Positions 27,327 through 35,997 of a stretch of DNA of 64,000 bases are shown here, in pieces. Both the position numbers and the translations under genes were made by a program. The first letter of the stretch is position 1. Each line of letters opens with the position of its first letter. The DNA is from Streptosporangium sp. NBC_01495 (GTDB lineage Bacteria > Actinomycetota > Actinomycetes > Streptosporangiales > Streptosporangiaceae): assembly GCF_036250735.1 (NCBI RefSeq), contig NZ_CP109430.1, forward strand, positions 682,001 to 746,000, written 5' to 3'. A model generated the notes under the pieces. The model searched no databases and was not told where the DNA came from. It was given only the letters and a program-made list of their open reading frames with translations.

Positions 27327-29963
27327 GTGGATCTGCCCACGTACACCAATATCTGGAGGATTGAGAAGCGGCTCTACAAGCTGTACGACCTACGGCTGCC
27401 GATGCCGCTCCCGATTGTCTGGATCGGTGGGTTCGTGGGAGTGCTGGCCCCGTGGTCGCTGCTGCTCTACCTGCTCGGTCTGCCCTTCGCCGCCCCCTGG
27501 CACGTGCTCTACCTGGTGCCGCCCGGTGTCGTCACCTGGCTCTCCACCCGGCCGGTGATCGAGAGCAAGAGGCTCACCGAGCTGCTCCAGTCGCAGGTGC
27601 GCTACGTGGGAGAGCCGCGCACCTGGTGCCGGATGGCCCCCCTCTCCGAGCCCGCCGAGGTCACGCTGAACGGCCGGGTCTGGCGGGCCGCGCCGCAGCA
27701 CGCGGCCGTCCGGGTCAAGGCGTCGCGCAGGGCCAGGCACGCCCAGGCCAGGCGAGCCGCCGTCCGCTCGCGCGAGGTGCGTCCCGCCGTGGCCGCCGCG
27801 GCGGCGGCCGCCGCGACCGCTCCGGTGGCCCGCGAGCGCGTGGCCTGGGCCGAGGTCCACGCCCCTCGTCAGGGCGCCGCCCCGGCCCTCGGCCAGACCC
27901 CGGCAGTCGAGACGTCTCGGGCCGTCGAAGCACCCCGGGCCGTTGAGACGTCTCGGGCCGTCGAGGCCCCCTGGGCCGTCGAGACGCCCCCGGTCACCGT
28001 TCCCGCCGTTCTTCCTGTGCCTTCCGTGCCCCTGGCGCCCCCCGCGCCGCTGCCCGTCGTGACCCCGGTGGCCGAGCCTGTCGCGTTCGCCGAGGCCGCC
28101 GGGTCCGCGCCGGGTACGCCGGTCCTGGGCTCGGCCTCGCGACCGCCCGCCGACCGTTCCCCCGGATCCCCCGGGCGGTCCGAGGTCCAGGCCGATCGCG
28201 CTCCGGCGACCGGATCCACCGCTACGGAGAACGCGGACGACTCGAGGGACGAGGCCCCGGCGGCGTCCGGCGCGACCGCGGCTCCGCCCGCTCCCATCGG
28301 CACCGAGGCGCTGCGGCGCCTGCGCAGGCTCGCGGCCTCCGCCGAGGCCCAGCGCGCCGCCACGGCCCCGGCCGTACCGGACGCGCCTCCCGCACCGGTC
28401 GCGCCCCCGGAGGTGATCGCGCCCGCCGCGTCTGCCGAGACCGTCGCCCCCACCTCGAAGTCTCCCGGCCGGCAGCGGCCCGAGGCCCCGGCCGTGCCGA
28501 CGCCCTCGGCCCCCGAGGCGCCGCGGGTGGAGACACCCGCCCCGGCCCGTGCGGTGCCCGACTCCGCCCAGAAGGGGCCGGCGGTCGTGCCCGACCCCGC
28601 CCAGAAGAGGTCGGCCGTCGTGCCCGACCCCGCCCAGAGGCCCTCCGTCCCGGCCGTTCCCTCCTTCGTGCCGAGGTTCGTCGGACCGGCGCCGATCGGG
28701 CACCGCGCCGCGGAGGCGGCCGAGCTCCCGCAGGACAGACAGGACAGGCAGGACAGGCAGGACAGGCAGGACGGACCGGACGAGGAGAGCGCGCGGCGCC
28801 AGCACCGTAAGGGGCAGCCCGCGCCGATCGGGCGGCCGGTCGACAGGTCGCAGGCGTGGCCGCCGGAGAGGCCCGCGGGCGCGCAGGGCGGTCCCGGCGG
28901 CCCGGCGGGTACCGGCGTCCAGGGAGGCGGCATGTCGATCCGCGCGGTCCCGTCGGGATCGGCCACGGCGGATCCGGTCACCCCGGCGGTGCCGGTGGGT
29001 GGTTCCTCGCGCGGCGAGGCCGAGACCAGGGTCCGCCGGGTGGAGTCGGTGGTCGGCCGCGATTCCTCGGGCGGCTGGCGGCGGCTGGCCCAGGTGGTGA
29101 TCGGACCCGGCGGCGGTGGCCGTACGGACGGCTCGGAGATCGACGAGGCGCGGGCCAGGGCGGTGTTCAGCGGCAGCCGCCGTGTGGTGGTCCTGGGATG
29201 CACCGGCGGCGCCGGGCAGACCACGACCGCGCTCATGCTCGGCCACACCCTCGCCCGCTACCGGGAGGACCGGATTCTCGCGGTCGACGCCAGCACCGGC
29301 TCCCACGCCCTGTCCAGCCGGATCCAGGGAGAGTCGCCCGAGACCCTGACCTCGCTGCTCTCGGGACTCGACAACGTCCAGGGATATCTCGGCATGCGCG
29401 CCTACACCAGCCGCTGCGCCTCGGGGCTGGAGGTCCTCGCCGGAGACAGCGACGCCGGTGCCGAGCAGCGCCTGTCCGACCGCACGCTCTTCTCCGACCG
29501 GCGGCTCGGCCAGACGATGGACATGCTCGACCGGCACTACAAGATGATCGTCATGGACCCGGCGGCGGCTCTGGCCGCGCGGGTCCTCCCCTACGCCGAC
29601 CAGCTCGTTCTCGTCGTCCCGGCCAGCGAGGACGGGCCGGACGCGGTGGCCATGACCTACGAGTGGCTCGACGGGCACGGCTGCGCCGACCTGCGCCACC
29701 GGGCGGTCATGGTGGTCAACGGGGTGAGCCGCCGCAGCATGGCCGACGTGGAGCAGGCGGAGGCGGTCGCGCGGGGCAGGTGCCGGGCGATCGTCCGGGT
29801 TCCCTGGGAGGACGCGCTGGCCCCCGGCAGGGCCGATCGGGTGGAACCGTCCCATCTGAGGGCATCGGGCCGCCGGGCGTACCTCGCCCTGGCCGGTGTC
29901 GTCGTGGCGGGCTTCGGAACGGTTCAGGCGGGTCGACCCAGCGAGGAGGAGTTAGCCCAGTGA
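27327..29963 (+). CDS. TcpE-like membrane domain fused to a ParA/MinD-like domain
   Basis: 878 aa. Residues about 1-120 form a TcpE-like unit (YTNIWRIEKRLYKLYDLRLPMPLP, two membrane helices). Residues about 120-610 are a disordered Ala/Pro/Val linker with repeats (SRAVEAPRAVE; VVPDPAQK; four DRQ triplets). The C-terminal domain (about 610-860) is a MinD/ParA fold: RVVVLGCTGGAGQTTTALML, ILAVDASTGSHAL, IVMDPAAALAARVLPYADQLVLVVP. In the P-loop the expected GKT is GQT and the ParA signature lysine is also missing, so ATP hydrolysis is doubtful. GTG 27327 has AGGAGG five bases upstream. The final TGA overlaps a GTG that opens the small bridging frame. Confidence 0.75.
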   Translation: MDLPTYTNIWRIEKRLYKLYDLRLPMPLPIVWIGGFVGVLAPWSLLLYLLGLPFAAPWHVLYLVPPGVVTWLSTRPVIESKRLTELLQSQVRYVGEPRTWCRMAPLSEPAEVTLNGRVWRAAPQHAAVRVKASRRARHAQARRAAVRSREVRPAVAAAAAAAATAPVARERVAWAEVHAPRQGAAPALGQTPAVETSRAVEAPRAVETSRAVEAPWAVETPPVTVPAVLPVPSVPLAPPAPLPVVTPVAEPVAFAEAAGSAPGTPVLGSASRPPADRSPGSPGRSEVQADRAPATGSTATENADDSRDEAPAASGATAAPPAPIGTEALRRLRRLAASAEAQRAATAPAVPDAPPAPVAPPEVIAPAASAETVAPTSKSPGRQRPEAPAVPTPSAPEAPRVETPAPARAVPDSAQKGPAVVPDPAQKRSAVVPDPAQRPSVPAVPSFVPRFVGPAPIGHRAAEAAELPQDRQDRQDRQDRQDGPDEESARRQHRKGQPAPIGRPVDRSQAWPPERPAGAQGGPGGPAGTGVQGGGMSIRAVPSGSATADPVTPAVPVGGSSRGEAETRVRRVESVVGRDSSGGWRRLAQVVIGPGGGGRTDGSEIDEARARAVFSGSRRVVVLGCTGGAGQTTTALMLGHTLARYREDRILAVDASTGSHALSSRIQGESPETLTSLLSGLDNVQGYLGMRAYTSRCASGLEVLAGDSDAGAEQRLSDRTLFSDRRLGQTMDMLDRHYKMIVMDPAAALAARVLPYADQLVLVVPASEDGPDAVAMTYEWLDGHGCADLRHRAVMVVNGVSRRSMADVEQAEAVARGRCRAIVRVPWEDALAPGRADRVEPSHLRASGRRAYLALAGVVVAGFGTVQAGRPSEEELAQ

Positions 29964-30289
29964 TCCCCCGGGCGCGAGGAGACGTGGTGAGCGGGCGAGA
30001 CGAGGTGCAGGTGGTGATCGGGCAGGCCGGGGTCCGGGCGAGCGGGTCGCACCGGGCGCGGGTGAACGGGTCGTACGAGGTTCGGGTGAGCGGGCTGGAC
30101 AGTAGCGGGCTGGACCGGGTCGGTGCGGTCCGTCCTGGGCGGGTTCGCGAGGGCGGGCCGGGCGAGGTTCGAGTGAGCGGGTGTCGTGGGATCCGGGCCG
30201 GCGAGGGGTCCGGAGGCCGCGCGAACGGGGCCGTGCGAGCGGTGGCCGGGGTGTCGACGGCCCCGGACCCGGGAGGGGAGGGGCCGTGA
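29960..30289 (+). CDS. small bridging ORF before the VirB4 gene (109 aa, degenerate repeats)
   Basis: The GTG at 29960 overlaps the upstream TGA and the frame ends in a TGA (30287-30289) that overlaps the GTG start of the VirB4 gene (30286), so it fills the gap exactly. The peptide is polar, Arg/Gly/Val-rich, with RASG/RVNG/RVSG recurring (RVNGSYEVRVSGLDSSG). The DNA is a decayed GGGTGAGCGGG-type repeat. AGGAGG lies ten bases before the start. No domain is recognised; it could be a real but fast-evolving protein, or only a coupling frame. Confidence 0.45.
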   Translation: MIPRARGDVVSGRDEVQVVIGQAGVRASGSHRARVNGSYEVRVSGLDSSGLDRVGAVRPGRVREGGPGEVRVSGCRGIRAGEGSGGRANGAVRAVAGVSTAPDPGGEGP

Positions 30290-32778
30290 GCCGCGCCTCC
30301 CGGGCGCGCAGCCGCCTGGCCGTCCGATACTTCGACGATCGGATCCTGCTGACCGACTCGTCGGTCTGGGCCTACTTCAGGCTTCCCACCGTGAGCTACG
30401 AGTTCATCACCCCCGAGGAGCGGGAGGCGCTGGCCACCAACATCACGATCGCGCTGGCCGCCATCCGCATGCCCGACGCCGAGGTCCACCTGCGGGTGGC
30501 GCACCGCACCTACCCCGCCGCCGAGTGGGCGATGGCGCTGAACGCCACCTCCGACGAGGGGCCGGGCTGGCGCGACTACCTGGAGGACATGTACCGCCAC
30601 GTCTGGGCCAAGGACTTCTGGACCAAGGAGGTCTACCTCGGCGTGCGGCTCGGCACGCGCGGGCGGCAGCTGGGCACCGGGGTCCTCTCGCAGCTCTTCG
30701 GCTTCTACCAGCGCAGCGAGAAGGCCCTGGGCATCGAGGACGACCACGTCCCCAAGGCGGAGATCGCCAAGTGGTCCGAGCAGGCGGAGCGACTGGGCAG
30801 GGCGCTGTCGGCCAGCGCGCTGTACGCCAGGCACGCCACCTCCGTCGAGCTCGCCTGGCTGTTCCAGCACGCCACGACCGGGTCCCTCGGCGACCCCCCG
30901 GCCTCGGCCAGCCCCAAGCGCCGGTGGGGACAGGGGGAGATCGAGTCCCTCGTCGAGGGGCAGATCCACAACGGCAGGGCGCTGCTGAGGATCGAGCAGC
31001 CGCAGGGCGACTCCTACGTGGCGCACATGTCCTTCGCCCGCTTCCCCGACCTCATGCCCTTCCCCGACGGCGAGCCCTGGATGCACTTCGCCGACCAGCT
31101 GCCCTTCCCCGTGGAGATCAGTTCGAGGATGCGGCTGATCCCGCCCGTCAAGGCGAGCAAGGACGTGGCGCGCAAGCTCGCCCACGCCCGTGACATGGAC
31201 ATCCACATCCGCGAGGCGGGCGCGGAGGCGCCGCTGGCCCTGGCCGAGCAGATCGACGCGGCCAGGATGCTGGAGCACGGCATCACCAAGGAGCGCCTGC
31301 CGTTCGTGTACGGCTGGCACCGCCTGATCGTGTCGGCCCCGACCGAGGAGATCTGCGTGCAGCGGGTCGAGGCGGTCGTGGAGCACTACCGCGACATGGG
31401 CATCGACATCGTCAACTCCACCGGCGACCAGTTCTCGCTGTTCTGCGAGACGCTGCCGGGCGAACGGGTCCGGGTCAACGCCTACGCGCAGCGCCAGCCG
31501 CTGCGCACCATCGCGGGCGGCATGGCCACCGCCACCGTCGACCTGGGCGACCGGACGGACGAGAGCGGCTCGGGCTGGATGGGCCCGTACGTCGGGGAGA
31601 CCCTGGGCCGGGCCCGCAGCATCGTGCACTTCGACCCGCTGGTGGCGGCGACGCGCAACCGGCCGACGGCCATCGCCATCACCGGCGAGCCCGGCGGCGG
31701 CAAGACCACGCTGGCGCTGCTGATGATCTACCAGATGGCGCTGCGCGGGGTGACGGTCGCGGTCATCGACCCCAAGGGCGACGCCGAGTCGCTGGTGCAG
31801 CTGCTGCAGAAGCGGGGCAGGAAGGCGCGGATCATCCCCCTCGGTTCGGCGGCTCCCGGCCTGCTGGACCCGTTCTCGTTCGGCGACGACCTGGCGGCCA
31901 AGAAGACGATGGCCACCGAGACCCTGCGTCTGCTGCTGCCTCGCATGTCGGAGGAACGCGAGTCGGCGATGATCCAGGCGGTCGCCGCGGTGTCCAACGC
32001 CGAGGACCCGTCGCTGGGCAAGGTCGTCGACTTCCTGGAGCAGACCGAGGACGCCGCCTCCAAGAACCTGGGCGCGGTGCTCCGCTCCATGTCGGACATG
32101 CATCTGGCCAGGCTCTGCTTCGACCCCTCGGGCGGCGACCAGATCGACACCGAGGGCTGGACCACGGTCTTCACCCTGGGCGGCCTGACGCTGCCCGACG
32201 CCTCCACCGGCCGCGACGACTACTCGTACGAGCAGAGGCTGTCGGTGGCGCTGCTCTACCTCGTCGCGCAGTTCGCGCGAGGTCTGATGAACGGCCTGGA
32301 CCGGCGGACGCCCAAGGCGATCTTCCTGGACGAGGCGTGGGCGATCACCTCCACCCCCGAGGGGGCCAAACTGGTGCCCGAGGTCAGCCGGATGGGCCGC
32401 TCCCGCAACACGGCGCTGGTCCTGGTCTCGCAGAACGCCGGAGACCTGCTGAGCGAGCAGGTGACGAACTGCCTGTCGTCGGTCTTCGCGTTCCGCTCCA
32501 CGGAACGGGTCGAGGTGGAGCACGTGATGGCGCTGCTCGGGGTCGAACCCTCCGAGGAGCACAAGGCGGTGCTGCGTTCGCTCGGCAACGGCGAATGCGT
32601 CTTCCGGGATCTGGACGGTCGCGCGGGCCGTATAGGGGTGGACCTGATCTCGGATGAGCTGCTGCGCTGGCTGGACACGAATCCGACCCACGACAAACCC
32701 GACGAGAAAGTGCATGATCTTCCTGGGGGCGACAGAGTCGGTAGGCCGGGGGCTGCGGCGCTGGAGGTGCGGTCATGA
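30286..32778 (+). CDS. VirB4/TraC-like type IV secretion ATPase (TcpF-like)
   Basis: 830 aa. An N-terminal domain of about 450 residues (LAVRYFDDRILLTDSSVWAYF, FWTKEVYLGVRLG) is followed by a RecA-like motor with Walker A GEPGGGKTTLALLM (near residue 467), RGVTVAVIDPKGDAESLVQLL, Walker B PKAIFLDEAWAI (near 677) and a sensor-type Gln in LVLVSQNAGDL. It is the energy source of a type IV apparatus. GTG 30286 has GGGAGGGG upstream and overlaps the bridging frame's stop. Its own TGA overlaps the next ATG (32775). Confidence 0.88.
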   Translation: MSRASRARSRLAVRYFDDRILLTDSSVWAYFRLPTVSYEFITPEEREALATNITIALAAIRMPDAEVHLRVAHRTYPAAEWAMALNATSDEGPGWRDYLEDMYRHVWAKDFWTKEVYLGVRLGTRGRQLGTGVLSQLFGFYQRSEKALGIEDDHVPKAEIAKWSEQAERLGRALSASALYARHATSVELAWLFQHATTGSLGDPPASASPKRRWGQGEIESLVEGQIHNGRALLRIEQPQGDSYVAHMSFARFPDLMPFPDGEPWMHFADQLPFPVEISSRMRLIPPVKASKDVARKLAHARDMDIHIREAGAEAPLALAEQIDAARMLEHGITKERLPFVYGWHRLIVSAPTEEICVQRVEAVVEHYRDMGIDIVNSTGDQFSLFCETLPGERVRVNAYAQRQPLRTIAGGMATATVDLGDRTDESGSGWMGPYVGETLGRARSIVHFDPLVAATRNRPTAIAITGEPGGGKTTLALLMIYQMALRGVTVAVIDPKGDAESLVQLLQKRGRKARIIPLGSAAPGLLDPFSFGDDLAAKKTMATETLRLLLPRMSEERESAMIQAVAAVSNAEDPSLGKVVDFLEQTEDAASKNLGAVLRSMSDMHLARLCFDPSGGDQIDTEGWTTVFTLGGLTLPDASTGRDDYSYEQRLSVALLYLVAQFARGLMNGLDRRTPKAIFLDEAWAITSTPEGAKLVPEVSRMGRSRNTALVLVSQNAGDLLSEQVTNCLSSVFAFRSTERVEVEHVMALLGVEPSEEHKAVLRSLGNGECVFRDLDGRAGRIGVDLISDELLRWLDTNPTHDKPDEKVHDLPGGDRVGRPGAAALEVRS

Positions 32779-35267
32779 AGGTCTCCCGTAAGGGATTCGA
32801 GGGCTTTCGCGAGAGACGGTCCCGCAACGGGCCGAAGGGTTCTCGCGAGAGGGGTTCCCGCAGGGGACGGCTGGGCAGGCGGATCGCCATCGGGCTGGTG
32901 GTGCTGGCCGCCTTCCTCGCGCTGCCGCTCGCGTTCCCCGGCGACACGTCCACGGCAGTCGCCGCGGCTCCCTGCGACATGTCTCCCGACCTGTCCCCGG
33001 ACATGGTCGCCGGAGGCGTGGACGGCCTGATCCAGCCGCCGCTTCCCGACCCCGCCCAGCCGGGCGCCCCTGCGGCGCAGCCCCCGGCGACGCAGGGCAA
33101 CTACGCGACGTACGGCATGAGCGGCCAGTTCTGGCACACCCACATGCTCGGCTGCGACGACATCGCCGCGGTGATGGGCAACGCGATGGCCAACACGGTC
33201 TTCCTGTGGGCCAAGGCGCTGGACCGGCTGACCATCACGACCTACCAGGCGGCGGCCACCGAGGGGCCGCTGGAATCGATCAAGAACGTCGTCGACGACA
33301 TGGTGGTCCGCCTGGCCGACGCCATGTACTGGCCGTACCTGCGGCCGCTGGTGATCCTCGGCGCCATCTGGCTGGCCTGGTACGGGCTGATCCGCAAGCG
33401 CGCCACCACCACCGCCGAGGGTGTCATCTGGATGGTCCTCGCGGTCACGGTGGCGGTCTGGTTCTTCAGCCGCCCCGGCGACCTCACGGGTCTGGGCAAG
33501 GTCGTCACCGACAAGACCGGCGAGGTGGTCAACTCCGCCTTCTCCGGGCTGCCCGGCGCGGGCGGCACCTCCTGCCTGCCCGCGAAGGGAGAGGCCAACC
33601 CGCAGGTCCAGGGCGGCGGGTACGGCCAGAGCGGCGTGCCGGGCGTCGAGCAGAACTCCGACGCGCTCTGGTCCACCCTGGTCTGCAAGCCGTGGCTGAT
33701 GGGCCAGTTCGGCACGGCCGACGCCAACGCCCCCATCATCAAGGTGTTCGGCGCCAAGCTGCTGGAGATCCAGACGATCGACGCGGCCGAGATGAAGTCC
33801 GAGCAGATGCCGGAGGCGAACTCCCACCAGGCGAGATACGAGACGGAGGTCGCCGACAAGCTGCAGAACACGCCGGTCTTCCCCCTCTTCCAGGGCAAGG
33901 ACTGGACGAGCCGCCTGGGGGTCGCGATCGGCGCCCTCATGGCCGCGGTGGTCGCGGGGCTGCTGATCTTCCTGGTGGCGGTCTCGCTGCTGGTGCTCAA
34001 GGTCGGGTTCCTGCTGCTGCTCATCCTCGCGCCGGTCTTCCTGCTGATCGGCGTCCATCCGGGATCCGGGCGGATCATCGCCATGCGCTGGGTGGAGATG
34101 CTGATAGGCACCCTGCTCAGACAGGCCGTGCTCGCCCTCGTCCTCGGCGTGCTCGTCTACGGCTACGCCCTGATCATCTCCACGGCGATGCCGTGGGGCA
34201 TGCAGGTCATGTTCATGGCGATCCTGACGATCGCGGTGTTCTTCTACCGGCGGCCGTTCCAGCACCTGTTCTCGTCCATGGACGGGCACACGCTCACCAC
34301 CCGGATGCTCGGCGACGCGGCGACCGCGCCGACCCTGCAGCGGGCGGCGTCCGCGCTGCCGCCGGTCGCGGCGGCCAGGGTGGGCCGGTGGGGCATGCGC
34401 AAGGCCGAGCCGATGCTGCAGGCGGCCGCGATGGCCGGCGGAGCCTCCGTCGGCGCGGCGGCGGCCGCGGTCGCCCAGGGCAGGGTCCGCGGCGAGGACG
34501 GCGGTGCCACGCCGGCCACACCGTCGGGCACCCGGGTCCCGACCGGCGCCCAACCGGCGCCGCTCGACACCGACTCCCAGGCGGCGGGGCGGCGCAAGGG
34601 CACCGGCAGGCCGGTCACCGCGGCCCGCCCCGGCGCGGCGCCGCCGCTCAACCTCTCCGGAGCCGGTACGGGAGGCGGCGCGCCCCCCACCCGGGCCGCA
34701 GGCTCCTCCGGGCGCGGCTCGGGCGGGTCGGGCGGTTCCGGCGGCTGGTTCGGCGGCCGTTCCGGCGGCTGGGCCCCGCAGGGAGGCTCGGGCGGCCGGT
34801 CCTCCTCGGGTGGCGGGTCCTCCTCGGCGGGCAGGTCGTCCGGTTCCCCGGCGGTCCGGCCCTCGGCACCCTCGCCGGGCAGGTCGTCCGGTTCCTCGGG
34901 TTCCTCCGGCTCCTCGGGCGGTGGCGGTCGTTCCGGCGGGAGCATCTTCGGCGGCGGTGGATCCTCCCGGGGCTCCTCGGGCTCCGGCTCCTCGCGAGGC
35001 GGCTCCGGCTCGGGATCGCGTAACGGCGGGTCCTCCCGCGGCTCCTCGGGTTCCGGCGGTTCCGGCGGTTCCGGTGGTTCCGGTGGTTCCGGCGGGAGCA
35101 TCTTCGGCGGCTCCTCCCGGAGCTCCGGTGGTTCGCGCAACCGTGACTCCGGAGGCAGGTCGTCCGAGGCGCCCCCGCTCTGGATCACCAGGCGGGCGGA
35201 GCGCGGCGGGGAGGCCGGTGAGCCGCCGCCGTTCTGGCTGCGCCCGTCCAACCGCGGCAAGGACTGA
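32775..35267 (+). CDS. TrbL/VirB6-like multi-pass channel protein with Gly/Ser-rich tail (TcpH-like)
   Basis: 830 aa. About seven membrane segments (RRIAIGLVVLAAFLALPLAF, LRPLVILGAIWLAWYGLI, a long 33900-34060 hydrophobic pair, LLRQAVLALVLGVLVYGYA, VMFMAILTIAVFFY) place it as the inner-membrane channel. The first 35 residues are a basic tandem repeat (two units of about 35-40 bases, 32790-32870). The last roughly 250 residues (34500-35210) are almost pure Gly/Ser/Arg/Pro, with two SGGSIFGG motifs. Base composition in the tail is extreme. ATG 32775 overlaps the VirB4 stop. Confidence 0.8.
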   Translation: MKVSRKGFEGFRERRSRNGPKGSRERGSRRGRLGRRIAIGLVVLAAFLALPLAFPGDTSTAVAAAPCDMSPDLSPDMVAGGVDGLIQPPLPDPAQPGAPAAQPPATQGNYATYGMSGQFWHTHMLGCDDIAAVMGNAMANTVFLWAKALDRLTITTYQAAATEGPLESIKNVVDDMVVRLADAMYWPYLRPLVILGAIWLAWYGLIRKRATTTAEGVIWMVLAVTVAVWFFSRPGDLTGLGKVVTDKTGEVVNSAFSGLPGAGGTSCLPAKGEANPQVQGGGYGQSGVPGVEQNSDALWSTLVCKPWLMGQFGTADANAPIIKVFGAKLLEIQTIDAAEMKSEQMPEANSHQARYETEVADKLQNTPVFPLFQGKDWTSRLGVAIGALMAAVVAGLLIFLVAVSLLVLKVGFLLLLILAPVFLLIGVHPGSGRIIAMRWVEMLIGTLLRQAVLALVLGVLVYGYALIISTAMPWGMQVMFMAILTIAVFFYRRPFQHLFSSMDGHTLTTRMLGDAATAPTLQRAASALPPVAAARVGRWGMRKAEPMLQAAAMAGGASVGAAAAAVAQGRVRGEDGGATPATPSGTRVPTGAQPAPLDTDSQAAGRRKGTGRPVTAARPGAAPPLNLSGAGTGGGAPPTRAAGSSGRGSGGSGGSGGWFGGRSGGWAPQGGSGGRSSSGGGSSSAGRSSGSPAVRPSAPSPGRSSGSSGSSGSSGGGGRSGGSIFGGGGSSRGSSGSGSSRGGSGSGSRNGGSSRGSSGSGGSGGSGGSGGSGGSIFGGSSRSSGGSRNRDSGGRSSEAPPLWITRRAERGGEAGEPPPFWLRPSNRGKD

Positions 35268-35269
35268 CA

Positions 35270-35956
35270 ATGATCGAGGGAGGCAGCCGGCGGGGAGCCG
35301 TCTTCGCGGTGCTGGTCGTGATACTCGCCGCCGTCGGCGTCTACCTGACCATGTGGCCGGACGCCGGAGAGGGACCGGAGACCCCGGCGGAGCCGGCGGG
35401 CGTCACCCGTACCGTGGCGTCCGGGCAGGAGCCGGCCGCGGAGCCGGCGCGCCCGGCGGCGACGGCCAGCAACGCGCCCTTCGACGTCTACTCCTACCTG
35501 CCGATGACCAAGCAGGAGCTGGCCGCCGCCGCCGACTACGCGCAGCGTTTCACCGCCGAGTACGGCACGTTCAGCTACGACGAGGACCCGGCGGTCTACG
35601 GCGACCGCCTCAAGGGGTACGTCACGGCGGAATTCTCCGGGGCGCTGCTGCGGACCGTCACCTCGCCGGGCACCGTCGAGGCGAACAGGGCCGACGAGAT
35701 CGTCTCGGTCGGGGCGGCGCGGGTGAAGGAGATCCGGCAGATCGACAGTGCCTCGGTGGTCTTCGTGGTCGTCGGCACCCAGAACGTCACGGCCAGGAGC
35801 GGGGTGAACGAGAGGACCGCGGAGTACGCCGTCACGCTCATCCAGGTCGGCGCCGAATGGCGGGTCCACGATCTCCAGCCCGCGGACTCCGGCCAGGAGG
35901 GGGACGACCAGCTCTCCGAGACCGGTGCGACCGGCGAGACCGGCGAGACCGGATGA
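35270..35956 (+). CDS. single-pass VirB8/NTF2-like accessory protein
   Basis: 228 aa. One N-terminal helix (GAVFAVLVVILAAVGVYLTMW), a Pro/Ala/Glu spacer and then an NTF2-like extracytoplasmic domain (AAADYAQRFTAEYGTFSYDED ... VVFVVVGTQNVTARSGVNE ... YAVTLIQVGAEWRVHDLQ). The C-terminus ends in a Gly-Glu-Thr repeat (ETGATGETGETG). It lies two bases after the channel gene. Its stop overlaps the ATG of a 14-codon frame. It likely helps scaffold the apparatus; no closer family recognised. Confidence 0.65.
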   Translation: MIEGGSRRGAVFAVLVVILAAVGVYLTMWPDAGEGPETPAEPAGVTRTVASGQEPAAEPARPAATASNAPFDVYSYLPMTKQELAAAADYAQRFTAEYGTFSYDEDPAVYGDRLKGYVTAEFSGALLRTVTSPGTVEANRADEIVSVGAARVKEIRQIDSASVVFVVVGTQNVTARSGVNERTAEYAVTLIQVGAEWRVHDLQPADSGQEGDDQLSETGATGETGETG

Positions 35957-35997
35957 GCGCCGAGATCACGTACGGGACGGGCGGCGGGGGCGGATGA
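35953..35997 (+). CDS. 14-codon bridging mini-ORF
   Basis: The ATG at 35953 overlaps the upstream TGA (ATGA). The frame (ending YGTGGGGG) closes with a TGA that overlaps the ATG (35994) of the wall-hydrolase gene, again as ATGA. It exactly fills the 37-base gap between the two genes. The product is too short for a function to be proposed; the likely role is to pass ribosomes to the next start, whose own GGGGCGG leader is weak. Confidence 0.4.
   Translation: MSAEITYGTGGGGG

Noticed and set aside
27327-29963. Chromosome or plasmid partitioning function for the ParA-like domain
   Set aside because: No parB or parS is nearby, the P-loop is degenerate and the domain is fused to a TcpE-like membrane part within a secretion locus.
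29716-35270. Two open frames of about 1000 codons on the minus strand opposite the VirB4 and channel genes
   Set aside because: Their products are His/Arg/Gly/Pro-rich with no domain, and third-position G/C bias lies in the plus-strand genes, which have clear families and coupled starts.
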